This document shows positions 1-7,252 of a DNA stretch of 23,365 nucleotides, piece after piece. The notes beneath the pieces are model-generated. The model ran no database searches. It had not been told where the DNA came from and saw only the letters and a list, made by a program, of their open reading frames with translations. The DNA comes from CAZTGZ01 sp044339595 (GTDB lineage: Bacteria > Bacteroidota > Bacteroidia > NS11-12g > UBA9320), in the NCBI GenBank assembly GCA_044339595.1, contig JBIIVF010000023.1:1-23365 (forward strand). The letters run 5' to 3'. Both the position numbers and the translations under genes were made by a program. The first letter of the stretch is position 1, and each line of letters opens with the position of its first letter.

Positions 1-920
1 GTAATGGTGCCGGTTTTGTCGCTGCAAAGCACGGTCGCTGCACCTAATGTTTCGATGGCCGATGGTTTGCGGGTAAGCACCCGGTTTTGCGAGAGTCTCC
101 AGGCGCCAATGGCGAGAAAAACGGTTAGAACCACGGGGAATTCTTCCGGCAAAATGGCCATGCTGGCAGCAAGTCCGTTGAGCAAAGCTTCAAGAAAATT
201 ACCTCTGGTAAAATAAAAAGCTACTACCACTAGTAGGGTCATCGCTATTCCGATGATAAAAAAATAACGGATGAGCACTTTCATTTCAACCTGGAGTTTG
301 GTTTGATCTACTTGAATTTGTTGAATAGATTTGCCAATTTTACCAAAGGCGGTTTCCATCCCGGTGGATGTCACCTGCATAATGCCTCCACCTTGAACAA
401 CCATGGTACCGCTGAAAAGTTTATGATCGTTTTCTACTGCTTTTAGAACTGGCATTGATTCACCTGTTAATAAAGATTCATCCACAGAGATATGCATTGA
501 TTCCAGTAAAAGGCCGTCAGCCGGAACTCTATCCCCTTCGTGTAATATCACGATATCGCGTGTAACCACCTCTCGTCCTGCAATGCGTGTTTCAATACCT
601 TCCCTTACTACCAATGCCCTTGGTGAGGACAACTTTTTCAAAGACTCGAGGGCCCTTTCGGTTTTATGATATTGATAGTAAGTAATCAAGATGATTACAA
701 ACACCCAACAAGTGAGCACAATTCCTTCTGTGTAATCACCCAAAATAATATAAAGCAAACCACAACTTACAAGCAAGATGAACATAGGTTCTTTCATCAC
801 CTCCTTGAATATTTTGAGTACATTCTTGGATGCTTCTGTTGTTAATTCGTTGTAACCCTCAGATACCAGCTTTTCTTGTGCTTCTTGGTTGCTGAGTCCG
901 GCATATTTTTGAGCTTTCAT
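1..920 (-). CDS. P-type cation-transporting ATPase, N-terminal part (cut by window start)
   Basis: I translated the minus strand from the ATG at 918-920; it stays open for 306 codons to the window edge, so about a third of a usual 830-900 residue P2-type pump is present. Seen: a cation-ATPase N-terminal segment (about 5-30), a membrane pair (about 46-82), an actuator domain with LTGES at 151-155, a second membrane pair with PEEFPVV at 258-264, and the phosphorylation motif CSDKTGTI at 299-306 with catalytic Asp301. SERCA-type pumps have PEGLP at the PEEFP position; bacterial relatives with PEEFP exist. The family uses ATP to move a cation, often Ca2+, across the inner membrane; the ion cannot be decided because the later membrane helices are missing. 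It is divergent from the pseudouridine synthase gene, and a TAnnTTTG-like box lies nine bases before the start. Confidence 0.93.
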   Translation of the reverse strand, partial: MKAQKYAGLSNQEAQEKLVSEGYNELTTEASKNVLKIFKEVMKEPMFILLVSCGLLYIILGDYTEGIVLTCWVFVIILITYYQYHKTERALESLKKLSSPRALVVREGIETRIAGREVVTRDIVILHEGDRVPADGLLLESMHISVDESLLTGESMPVLKAVENDHKLFSGTMVVQGGGIMQVTSTGMETAFGKIGKSIQQIQVDQTKLQVEMKVLIRYFFIIGIAMTLLVVVAFYFTRGNFLEALLNGLAASMAILPEEFPVVLTVFLAIGAWRLSQNRVLTRKPSAIETLGAATVLCSDKTGTI

Positions 921-929
921 AACTTGGTT

Positions 930-937
930 CGAAGTTA
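930..937 (-). promoter_or_regulatory. Candidate -7 promoter element of the P-type ATPase gene
   Basis: The minus strand reads TAACTTCG, one mismatch from the Bacteroidota -7 consensus TAnnTTTG, and ends nine bases before the ATG. The identical octamer lies before the beta-helix gene at 8673-8680. I see no convincing -33 element. Confidence 0.45.
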
Positions 938-993
938 ATAGGTGGTTGGTGTTTCTTTTACTTACTATCGGATGATTGATGTCATTTGATGGG

Positions 994-1031
994 GTGTTAA
1001 AATCATTTCATTGGAAATGAGGGTTTTACAC
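994..1031. repeat. Bulged inverted repeat (hairpin)
   Basis: The arms pair as GTG/CAC, TAAAA/TTTTA and TCATTTC/GAAATGA around an ATTG loop, with a one-base bulge on the left arm and a GGG bulge on the right. It lies between divergent promoters, so it is not a normal terminator position. Confidence 0.55.
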
Positions 1032-1062
1032 CGTGTTATTATTTGCAAATTTGTAGATTACA

Positions 1063-1082
1063 ATGATTGGAGGACCAATCAT
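1063..1082. repeat. Perfect 8-bp inverted repeat with 4-bp spacer
   Basis: ATGATTGG, AGGA, CCAATCAT. The size and spacing resemble an operator for a dimeric regulator, but no regulator gene is adjacent in the visible sequence. Confidence 0.5.
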
Positions 1083-1233
1083 AAACCGAGGGGTATTTTA
1101 ATATAGAAACCGAAGATCAACTTTTCTCACGATACATCCTCAATCGTCGTCAACAAGGGCGTTTGCTTATAAAATATCGGCCTATAAATACTTTAAAAAT
1201 TAGGTAGATAGCACTTTTCAGTAGGGTAATTGC

Positions 1234-1241
1234 TAAACTTG
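1234..1241 (+). promoter_or_regulatory. Candidate -7 promoter element of the rluD-like gene
   Basis: TAAACTTG has one mismatch to TAnnTTTG and ends seven bases before the ATG at 1249. If used, the 5' leader would be only a few bases long. Confidence 0.4.
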
Positions 1242-1248
1242 CGGAGCC

Positions 1249-2262
1249 ATGCCGGAGAGTCCTGAAATTTTTATAAAACATCGTTTTACTGCCGACCGCG
1301 GTCAGGAACCTTTTCGTATAGATCGTTTTCTAACGGATCGGGTTGAAAATGTAACGCGCAATAAGGTTCAACAAGCCATTGAGGAGGGGAAGGTTAGGGT
1401 GAATGGAGTAGCGGTAAAATCTAACTACAAAGTGAAACCGGGCGATGAAATTGAGGTGGTGAGTTTTGAAGAACCCAGAAGCTTGGAGGTTTTACCTGAA
1501 GACATCCCTTTAGATATTGTGTATGAAGACGAAGATTTAATTTTATTGAATAAACAATCCGGCTTTGTGGTTCATCCCGGTCATGGTAACTACACAGGCA
1601 CTTTGGTGAATGCATTGGCTCATCACATGGGCGCAACACCTAAGTCAGGAAATATCAGACCTTGGCTCGTCCACCGCATCGACAAAGACACCACCGGCCT
1701 GATGGTGGTGGCTAAAAACGAACAAGCCATGAATAAGTTGGCGGCTCAATTCAAAGACCACAGCATAGAACGCACCTATAAGGCCTTGGTTTGGGGAAAT
1801 TTCGAAGAATCTAAGGGAACGGTAACCGGACATATTGGCAGAAGTTCAAGAGACCGCAAAATTTTCATGGTGTATCCTGAAGGGGATCACGGAAAACACG
1901 CCGTTACCCATTACGAGGTGTTGGAAAATTTCAACTATGTTTCTTTGGTAGCCTGTAAGCTTGAAACCGGACGAACCCATCAGATTCGCGTGCACATGAA
2001 GCATATTGGGCATACCTTATTCAACGATGCCTTTTACGGCGGAGATAAAATTCTAAAGGGCGTGGTTTTTAGTAAATACAAACAGTTCATTGAAAATTGC
2101 TTTGAATTATTACCCAGACAGGCGTTGCATGCAGTTTCACTGGGATTTGTTCATCCGAGTACGGGTGAATGGATACAGTTTGAAAGTGAGCTCCCTCCGG
2201 ATTTTAGTGCCGTGCTAGAAAGATGGAGATCGGTGAGTAGGGCGTATGATTTTAGGGATTAG
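1249..2262 (+). CDS. rluD: RluA/RluD-family 23S rRNA pseudouridine synthase
   Basis: This 337-residue protein has an N-terminal S4 RNA-binding domain (about 24-75) and an RluA catalytic domain (about 90-310). The catalytic motif HRIDKDTTG at 142-150 places the nucleophilic Asp at 145, and the conserved GRTHQIRVHM block follows. Length and domain order match RluD, which isomerises uridines in helix 69 of 23S rRNA during large-subunit maturation. RluA, RluC and RluD share these motifs, so the exact target is inferred from the S4 domain and length. The first ATG is used; there is no Shine-Dalgarno sequence, as usual in this phylum. The gene is convergent with the TrmH-like gene, another RNA modifier, but they do not form one operon. 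Confidence 0.93.
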   Translation: MPESPEIFIKHRFTADRGQEPFRIDRFLTDRVENVTRNKVQQAIEEGKVRVNGVAVKSNYKVKPGDEIEVVSFEEPRSLEVLPEDIPLDIVYEDEDLILLNKQSGFVVHPGHGNYTGTLVNALAHHMGATPKSGNIRPWLVHRIDKDTTGLMVVAKNEQAMNKLAAQFKDHSIERTYKALVWGNFEESKGTVTGHIGRSSRDRKIFMVYPEGDHGKHAVTHYEVLENFNYVSLVACKLETGRTHQIRVHMKHIGHTLFNDAFYGGDKILKGVVFSKYKQFIENCFELLPRQALHAVSLGFVHPSTGEWIQFESELPPDFSAVLERWRSVSRAYDFRD

Positions 2263-2297
2263 AGGGGGTGCTTGTACTATAGGGGGAGTAAACATCC

Positions 2298-2353
2298 TTA
2301 CGAGGTCCCCGCTTGGACGACGCTCAAGGCCTTACTGCGGGAGACCTCATAAG
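2298..2353. terminator. Long hairpin between convergent genes, possible bidirectional terminator or REP-like element
   Basis: The left arm at 2298-2312 (TTACGAGGTCCCCGC) pairs with the right arm at 2336-2353 (GCGGGAGACCTCATAA and flank), with one mismatch and one bulged A, around a loop of about 23 bases. It sits between the stop of the rluD-like gene and the stop of the TrmH-like gene, where a bidirectional terminator would be expected. There is no T-run after either arm, so an intrinsic terminator is uncertain and a dispersed palindromic repeat is the alternative. Confidence 0.5.
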
Positions 2354-2356
2354 ACA

Positions 2357-3148
2357 TTATGATTGCATTCTTTGTCTCACGGCTTCGAAAAGCAACACGG
2401 CAGCGGCATTGCTCACATTCATCGAATCATGCATGCCCAACATGGGGATTTTGATCATTTCGCCGGCGTTTTGCTCCCAAATTTCAGATAAACCAAATGC
2501 TTCGGAGCCCATGATGATGGCCGTAGGGGTTTTAAAATTACTGTTGAAATGGTAATGGGTAGCTTCCAGATGAGCAGCAAAGGAATTGATTTTGTGTTTT
2601 TCTAGATACTGAATGGTCTCTTCACTGGTTGCGATTGCAACCTGAGTTGTAAAGATACAACCCAAGCTACTTCGTATCACATTGGGGTTGTATACATCGG
2701 TGGCGGGGTCACACACAATGACTGCATCTACACCGGCTGCATCAGCAGTGCGCAGCATGGCACCTAAATTTCCGGGTTTTTCAACCTGTTCAATGACCAA
2801 TATTAAAGGGTTTGTTGGCAAGTTGAGTTGCTCAAGATGGTGAGATTTGGCCTTTCCTATTCCCAAGACATTCGGAATGCCACTGCGGTAAAGCAATTTA
2901 TCGGCAACTTCACGATTCATCGTTAGTATTTCTGCGCTTGTTTCAGGCAACTGATTCCTCAGTGTATCTTCAGATAGGTCAGATTCACAAAAGAGGATAC
3001 ATTCTATTTCATAACCATTGAGCATGGCTAAATTGAGTTCACGAATTCCTTCAATACACATATCCCCGGTTTTTCGGCGTTCCCTTGGCTTTTCGAGCAG
3101 GGCGATGCGTTTTACCAGTGGATTCCTGGTGCTTTCCAGGTGGCGCAT
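2357..3148 (-). CDS. TrmH/SpoU-family RNA 2'-O-methyltransferase
   Basis: This 263-residue SPOUT methyltransferase uses S-adenosylmethionine to methylate a ribose 2'-hydroxyl in tRNA or rRNA. An N-terminal substrate-binding segment (about 5-100) precedes the knotted catalytic domain. The three SPOUT motifs are visible: EKPGNLGAMLRTADAAG at 123-139 (catalytic Arg in LRT), IMGSEAFGLS at 212-221, and IPMLGMHDSMNVSNAAAV at 234-251. The layout fits the RlmB/TsnR/MRM3 branch, but the target nucleotide cannot be read from the sequence. The start ATG (3146-3148) overlaps the stop of the upstream lipoprotein gene by one base (TAATG), so the two are probably translationally coupled. The gene ends against the hairpin at 2298-2353. 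Confidence 0.92.
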   Translation of the reverse strand: MRHLESTRNPLVKRIALLEKPRERRKTGDMCIEGIRELNLAMLNGYEIECILFCESDLSEDTLRNQLPETSAEILTMNREVADKLLYRSGIPNVLGIGKAKSHHLEQLNLPTNPLILVIEQVEKPGNLGAMLRTADAAGVDAVIVCDPATDVYNPNVIRSSLGCIFTTQVAIATSEETIQYLEKHKINSFAAHLEATHYHFNSNFKTPTAIIMGSEAFGLSEIWEQNAGEMIKIPMLGMHDSMNVSNAAAVLLFEAVRQRMQS

Positions 3149-3627
3149 TATTGGATTTTATAAACCACGCCGGTGAAAACACCGTTGGTGCCTACAAATT
3201 CTTGGTTGTCGGTTTCAAAAGAAAAGGTTCCGCTGACCATTTTAGCGGCAACATTGTGAGATGTGATGGTTACCGTTGCTTTGCTTGGGATTGGGGTAGG
3301 TTTACCCGGTATGGACAAGGATACCACACAATCGTTGATGCCGTTGCCCAAATCGAACTGATAAGTTTTAGGAGCGATACTGTTCACGCTAATGACTACA
3401 GAACGACCATCTGTTCCGGTGCCTTTCAAAATTAATTGTTCGCCCGTCACCGCGTCATTGCTATAGGTATGGTTAAATGTACTGTTCTGGGCTTTCCAAA
3501 GAGTCCCATTAATGGTTACTTCGTAAGTACCCGGATTGGTGTTGGATGGATTGCTCTGTGCGTTAGAATTGTCATTGCAATGTGACAGCGTGAATATAGC
3601 TATGAATGCGATTAGGATGATTCTCAT
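3148..3627 (-). CDS. Small lipoprotein, possibly DUF6252-like
   Basis: This 159-residue protein begins with a short hydrophobic signal peptide ending in a lipobox (LSHC, Cys17), followed by a Ser/Asn/Gln-rich linker and a beta-rich domain. Its pattern, with TINGTLWKAQ at about 38-47 and VSGTFSFETDN at about 131-141, resembles the small Bacteroidota lipoproteins grouped as DUF6252. I made that match from memory, not by search. Function is unknown; the protein should be anchored in the outer or inner membrane facing the periplasm. Its stop overlaps the start of the methyltransferase gene. It starts 52 bp after the end of the rhomboid gene and may be read from the same transcript. Confidence 0.82.
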   Translation of the reverse strand: MRIILIAFIAIFTLSHCNDNSNAQSNPSNTNPGTYEVTINGTLWKAQNSTFNHTYSNDAVTGEQLILKGTGTDGRSVVISVNSIAPKTYQFDLGNGINDCVVSLSIPGKPTPIPSKATVTITSHNVAAKMVSGTFSFETDNQEFVGTNGVFTGVVYKIQ

Positions 3628-3679
3628 GGTTGATTTTTGTTAAAGCTTCGAATTAAATAATTTGTGGTGATTTTATCAC

Positions 3680-4381
3680 TCAATTTCTTCTATTGAAAAT
3701 TTTGTGCCAGTTAATTTTACCGCTGTTTACAAAATCCGGGTCTTTGATCATAAAAAATAAAAATAGGATAGTAGGAATGACCAATATACCCAAAATCAAA
3801 GGCTCTTTGAGCAATAGTTGAGGGATCAAGGCAATCCCAAGGCCTAGTCCAACCAAGGCACCACCCATGTGAGCTTCATGTCCGATATTGTCAGTCCGGG
3901 TGCGCATACCATTGATGCTATAAGCCATGTACGCGATGCCTATGATCCAAGCAGGAATACCAATGGGGATAAAGAAAAGATACAAAGGCATGCTCGGATC
4001 TACGAGGATACTGGCGAATACTATTCCGCTCACGGCACCGGAAGCACCTAAGGCCCGATAATAATCATTGTGGCGATGAATAAATAAAGCAAGGGCATTT
4101 CCACCCAGCAAACTTCCAAAATAGATGACCAGTAATCCGTACATACCGAATACAGATTCAATCAAGGGACCGAAACTGTAAAAGGTAATCATGTTAAACG
4201 CAAAGTGCATCCAATCACCATGAAGAAATCCGGAGCTCAAGAGTCTAATCCATTCTTTTCTTCTAAGAATGGGTCCAATTTGGAAAAGATATTTTTCAAG
4301 GAAAGCGGGTTGATTAAAACCCTGCACAGTCATGAGCAGGTTGGCGCCAATTAAGGCGAGCACAATCATCGATTCCTGCAT
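3680..4381 (-). CDS. Rhomboid-family intramembrane serine protease
   Basis: This 233-residue protein has about six hydrophobic segments. The rhomboid signature is complete: HFAFN at 59-63 in the second helix (the oxyanion-side His and Asn), GASG at 112-115 with nucleophile Ser114, and HEAHMGG at 168-174 where His171 is the likely catalytic partner. The family cleaves membrane proteins within or next to a transmembrane helix. The substrate is unknown. The start overlaps the stop of gmhA by one base (TGATG). A weak 5-bp hairpin (3667-3679) directly follows the stop. The protein ends with a short basic tail, and there is no extra domain. Confidence 0.92.
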   Translation of the reverse strand: MQESMIVLALIGANLLMTVQGFNQPAFLEKYLFQIGPILRRKEWIRLLSSGFLHGDWMHFAFNMITFYSFGPLIESVFGMYGLLVIYFGSLLGGNALALFIHRHNDYYRALGASGAVSGIVFASILVDPSMPLYLFFIPIGIPAWIIGIAYMAYSINGMRTRTDNIGHEAHMGGALVGLGLGIALIPQLLLKEPLILGILVIPTILFLFFMIKDPDFVNSGKINWHKIFNRRN

Positions 4382-4956
4382 CAGTCTAACAATTGATGTT
4401 CGATAAAGTCGATCAATGAATGAATCACTTTGATGTGAATTTCCTGCGCTCTATCCGCATAGTGGGTAAATGGGGCGCGAATTTCTATATCGCAGAGGCC
4501 GGCCATTTTTCCACCGTCTTTGCCTGTAAGTCCTACCACCGCAATACCCATATTTTTAGCAGATTCAATGGCCTTGATTACATTTTGAGAATTCCCGCTT
4601 GTGCTGATTGCAAGCAGAACATCACCTGTTCTTCCGACGCCTTCCAGATATCGGCTGAAAACAAATTCGTATCCATAATCATTGCCAACACAAGCCATAT
4701 GAGAAACATCACTCATCGCAATGGCACCGATGGCAGGTCTGTTTTCACGATATCGTCCGGTTAATTCTTCTGCAAAATGCATGGCATCACATAAAGATCC
4801 GCCGTTTCCACAACTTAGAATTTTTCCACCATTTCTGATGGCTTCCGTCATCAAGGTGCCTGCTTTTTCAATGGCGACCATATTTTGGTCATTGGCCAGA
4901 AAGGCATCGAGCACTTCGCGCGCTTCAGTGAAATGTTGCCTGATTGATTCGTTCAT
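4381..4956 (-). CDS. gmhA: Sedoheptulose 7-phosphate isomerase (phosphoheptose isomerase)
   Basis: This 191-residue SIS-domain enzyme converts sedoheptulose 7-phosphate to D-glycero-D-manno-heptose 7-phosphate, the first step of ADP-heptose synthesis for lipopolysaccharide core or other glycans. It matches E. coli GmhA almost end to end from memory: ILSCGNGGS at 46-54, AMHFAEELTGRYRENRP at 58-74, SDVSHMACVGNDYG at 82-95, and STSGNSQNVIKAI at 118-130. The Zn/active-site residues correspond to His60, Glu64, Gln171 and His179. The start overlaps the stop of dsbD by one base (TAATG). No other heptose genes are in the window, so the rest of the pathway must be elsewhere. Confidence 0.96.
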   Translation of the reverse strand: MNESIRQHFTEAREVLDAFLANDQNMVAIEKAGTLMTEAIRNGGKILSCGNGGSLCDAMHFAEELTGRYRENRPAIGAIAMSDVSHMACVGNDYGYEFVFSRYLEGVGRTGDVLLAISTSGNSQNVIKAIESAKNMGIAVVGLTGKDGGKMAGLCDIEIRAPFTHYADRAQEIHIKVIHSLIDFIEHQLLD

Positions 4957-7073
4957 TATTTTTTCAGGTTTTCTTTATATCGCTTTACCCCATCTTCCAG
5001 AAATTGGACATAGGCATCTTTATCCAAGTCATAAGGGCGAGGTATAGCCAGCAGATCTTCTTGGTTATCCATCAGCACATATAAAGGTTGGGCATTGGCA
5101 TTGAAGTAACACATCTGTAAATCCGCATTTTTCTTAGCAAGATTGGTAATTTTTCGTCCGTTGATTTTACTGAAATACTGCTCATTTTCAGGTAGCTCAA
5201 TCGTTTTATCATCCACATATAGCGAAATGATGACATACTCTTCTTTCAGGATTTTAATGACCCTTGGATCGCTCCAAACCCGTGCTTCCATTTCGCGACA
5301 ATTCACACAACCATGTCCGGTAAAGTCGATAAAAACCGGTTTTTTAAGTTCAGCAGCGCACTTCATGCCTTGTTCATAATCGAAATATCCTTTCAAACCA
5401 TGGGGCAAATGCAGTTTGTCGCTGTATTTCGGTTTTTCACAAAGGTCTTCATCCAATCCCGACGCTTCCCGAATCATTCCCGGAAGATTAAAGTCGTGCG
5501 TGCTCATGGGAGGGAGATATCCGGCCAATGCATTCAACGGTGCACCCCACATGCCCGGAGTCAAATAAATCACGAAGCTGAAGGTTGCGATGGCGAAAAA
5601 GAGTCGAGGTACTTTTAAATAAGGAATATCGCTGTCGTGCGAGAACTTGATTTTTCCGAGCAGATAGAGCCCCATCAAGGTGAAAATCACAATCCACAGG
5701 GCGAGATAAATCTCACGGTCGAGCAATCCCCAGTGATAGGTCTGATCGGCAACGCTCAAGAATTTCAATCCCAAAGCGAGCTCGAGGAAACCGAGGATAA
5801 CTTTAACAGAGTTTAACCATCCTCCGGATTTTGGTAAAGAACTGAGCCAATTCGGAAAAATAGCAAACAGTCCGAAGGGGATGGCAAAAGCCAGGGAAAA
5901 TCCGAGCATCCCGATCAGGGGTTTCAGAAATTCTCCGGAGACACTCTGCACCAGTATCGTTCCAACAATAGGACCGGTGCAACTGAATGAAACGAGCACA
6001 ATGGTAAAGGCCATAAAGAAAATGCCCGCCAAACCGCCTTTATCGGCTTGCCTATCCACTTTATTCACGAGCCAACTCGGGAGCACAATTTCAAAGGCTC
6101 CGAAAAACGAAGCTGCAAAAATTACGAATATGAGGAAGAAGAAAACATTGGGAATCCAGTGCGTGCTTAGGAAATTGGCCGCATCGGCACCTAAAGTTAC
6201 GGCGACAATGGTTCCTACCAATGTATAAATGAGGATAATGCTCAATCCGTAAATTAATCCACTTCGTATGGCAGCGGCCCTTGATTTTCCTTCCTTAAGA
6301 AAAAAGGTTACCGTCATGGGAATCATCGGAAACACACAAGGCGTCAACAAGGCTGCGAGACCGGATAAAAATGCGACCAAAAAGAACCCCAGAAAAGATT
6401 GACTTGGGGCTTCAGATTCACCGGCGGCTTTGAACGTTTTGGGTTCACATTTACCTTTATCGGCGGGGCTTTTGCCTTTGTATCCACCGTAATCGGATAT
6501 AGGGTTTTTGATTTCAGGATTAGATTCAACCGGGGTCGTATCTATAGCTGAAATGGCCGGAATCTCTTCTATTTCAACCACCGGAGTAGCAGCGGGTGCA
6601 TCCCCATTGGTTTTTATTTTTACACTGAATTCATAGCTATGCAATACACAGGCTCCCTCTTCGGTGCACATTTGATAATCGAGTACCCCGGTTATGGTAG
6701 GATTCGCCTGTAGAATCTTTACCTTTTGTCTGAATTCCGCTTTGTTTTTCCAATCCACCACTTCGCAACCGAATACCTCATCCATGTAGCGATGCGTGCC
6801 AATGGCCTTTGGAGTTCCACCGCTGTTCCAAGCCGGATTTTTATCGAGGGTCACTTCGGCCATCACCGGATCGCATTTGTATTCATTGGCATAAATGTGA
6901 ATTTTATTCGGAATGGAGGTCGTAAAAATCAATTCAACCGTTTCTCCGATTTTTACTTCAGCAAGAGAAGCCTTCACACTCCAATTGGCAGCAGGAATCA
7001 TTTGGGCACTGGCAACGCTCATCGCGCCAAACCATGCCAAAAGAACAATCCAGATCCTGATTTTTAGATTCAT
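4956..7073 (-). CDS. dsbD: Thiol:disulfide interchange protein DsbD
   Basis: This 705-residue inner-membrane protein passes electrons from cytoplasmic thioredoxin to periplasmic thiol proteins. A signal peptide (1-24) is followed by an N-terminal immunoglobulin-like domain with the reactive pair Cys136/Cys142 (same six-residue spacing as E. coli DsbD), a low-complexity linker (about 155-225), a membrane domain (about 227-510) with Cys246 in TPCVFP and Cys365 in SCTGP, and a C-terminal thioredoxin fold with CVNC at 589-592. All three redox pairs are therefore present. Cys67 and Cys103 are additional cysteines in the N-terminal domain. It is the first gene of an overlapping chain with gmhA and the rhomboid gene. 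Likely clients in the window are the thioredoxin-fold proteins at 15408-16565. Confidence 0.95.
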   Translation of the reverse strand: MNLKIRIWIVLLAWFGAMSVASAQMIPAANWSVKASLAEVKIGETVELIFTTSIPNKIHIYANEYKCDPVMAEVTLDKNPAWNSGGTPKAIGTHRYMDEVFGCEVVDWKNKAEFRQKVKILQANPTITGVLDYQMCTEEGACVLHSYEFSVKIKTNGDAPAATPVVEIEEIPAISAIDTTPVESNPEIKNPISDYGGYKGKSPADKGKCEPKTFKAAGESEAPSQSFLGFFLVAFLSGLAALLTPCVFPMIPMTVTFFLKEGKSRAAAIRSGLIYGLSIILIYTLVGTIVAVTLGADAANFLSTHWIPNVFFFLIFVIFAASFFGAFEIVLPSWLVNKVDRQADKGGLAGIFFMAFTIVLVSFSCTGPIVGTILVQSVSGEFLKPLIGMLGFSLAFAIPFGLFAIFPNWLSSLPKSGGWLNSVKVILGFLELALGLKFLSVADQTYHWGLLDREIYLALWIVIFTLMGLYLLGKIKFSHDSDIPYLKVPRLFFAIATFSFVIYLTPGMWGAPLNALAGYLPPMSTHDFNLPGMIREASGLDEDLCEKPKYSDKLHLPHGLKGYFDYEQGMKCAAELKKPVFIDFTGHGCVNCREMEARVWSDPRVIKILKEEYVIISLYVDDKTIELPENEQYFSKINGRKITNLAKKNADLQMCYFNANAQPLYVLMDNQEDLLAIPRPYDLDKDAYVQFLEDGVKRYKENLKK

Positions 7074-7252
7074 GTATAAATATTATGTTTAAATGCTACA
7101 CCAGCCCGTATTTGTATGTGAACAAGTGCATAAAAGCGGCATACCCGAACCGATGTTGTCCGCTAATTTTGCCTCAAACCTACACGATTTATTCATCAGT
7201 TTCAAATATATGGAGTTTTGTCAACGTTGATGCTGAAGTCTATCATCTGTAA

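Larger units (their letters stand above)
921..1248. other. Divergent intergenic region with clustered dyad symmetry
   Basis: This 328-bp gap between the divergent ATPase and pseudouridine synthase genes has no convincing ORF and no tRNA. It holds a bulged hairpin at 994-1031, the perfect 10-bp palindrome ATTTGCAAAT at 1041-1050, and an 8-bp inverted repeat at 1063-1082, all within 90 bp. The remainder (1083-1230) is AT-rich and shows nothing I recognise. The dyads could be operators or parts of a small RNA; nothing in the sequence decides between these. Confidence 0.5.

Noticed and set aside
4..216. Plus-strand ORF at the window start
   Set aside because: It lies entirely opposite the P-type ATPase, whose motifs are clear on the minus strand.
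1083..1233. Possible tRNA or riboswitch upstream of the rluD-like gene
   Set aside because: I could not find a cloverleaf, anticodon arm or any known riboswitch core in this AT-rich stretch.
3085..3435. Plus-strand ORF across the lipoprotein/TrmH junction
   Set aside because: It is opposite two overlapping genes with clear lipobox and SPOUT motifs; the translated sequence has no family features.
3667..3679. GTGAT/ATCAC hairpin after the rhomboid stop
   Set aside because: The stem is only 5 bp and A/T-rich with no T-run after it; the downstream lipoprotein gene may be co-transcribed.
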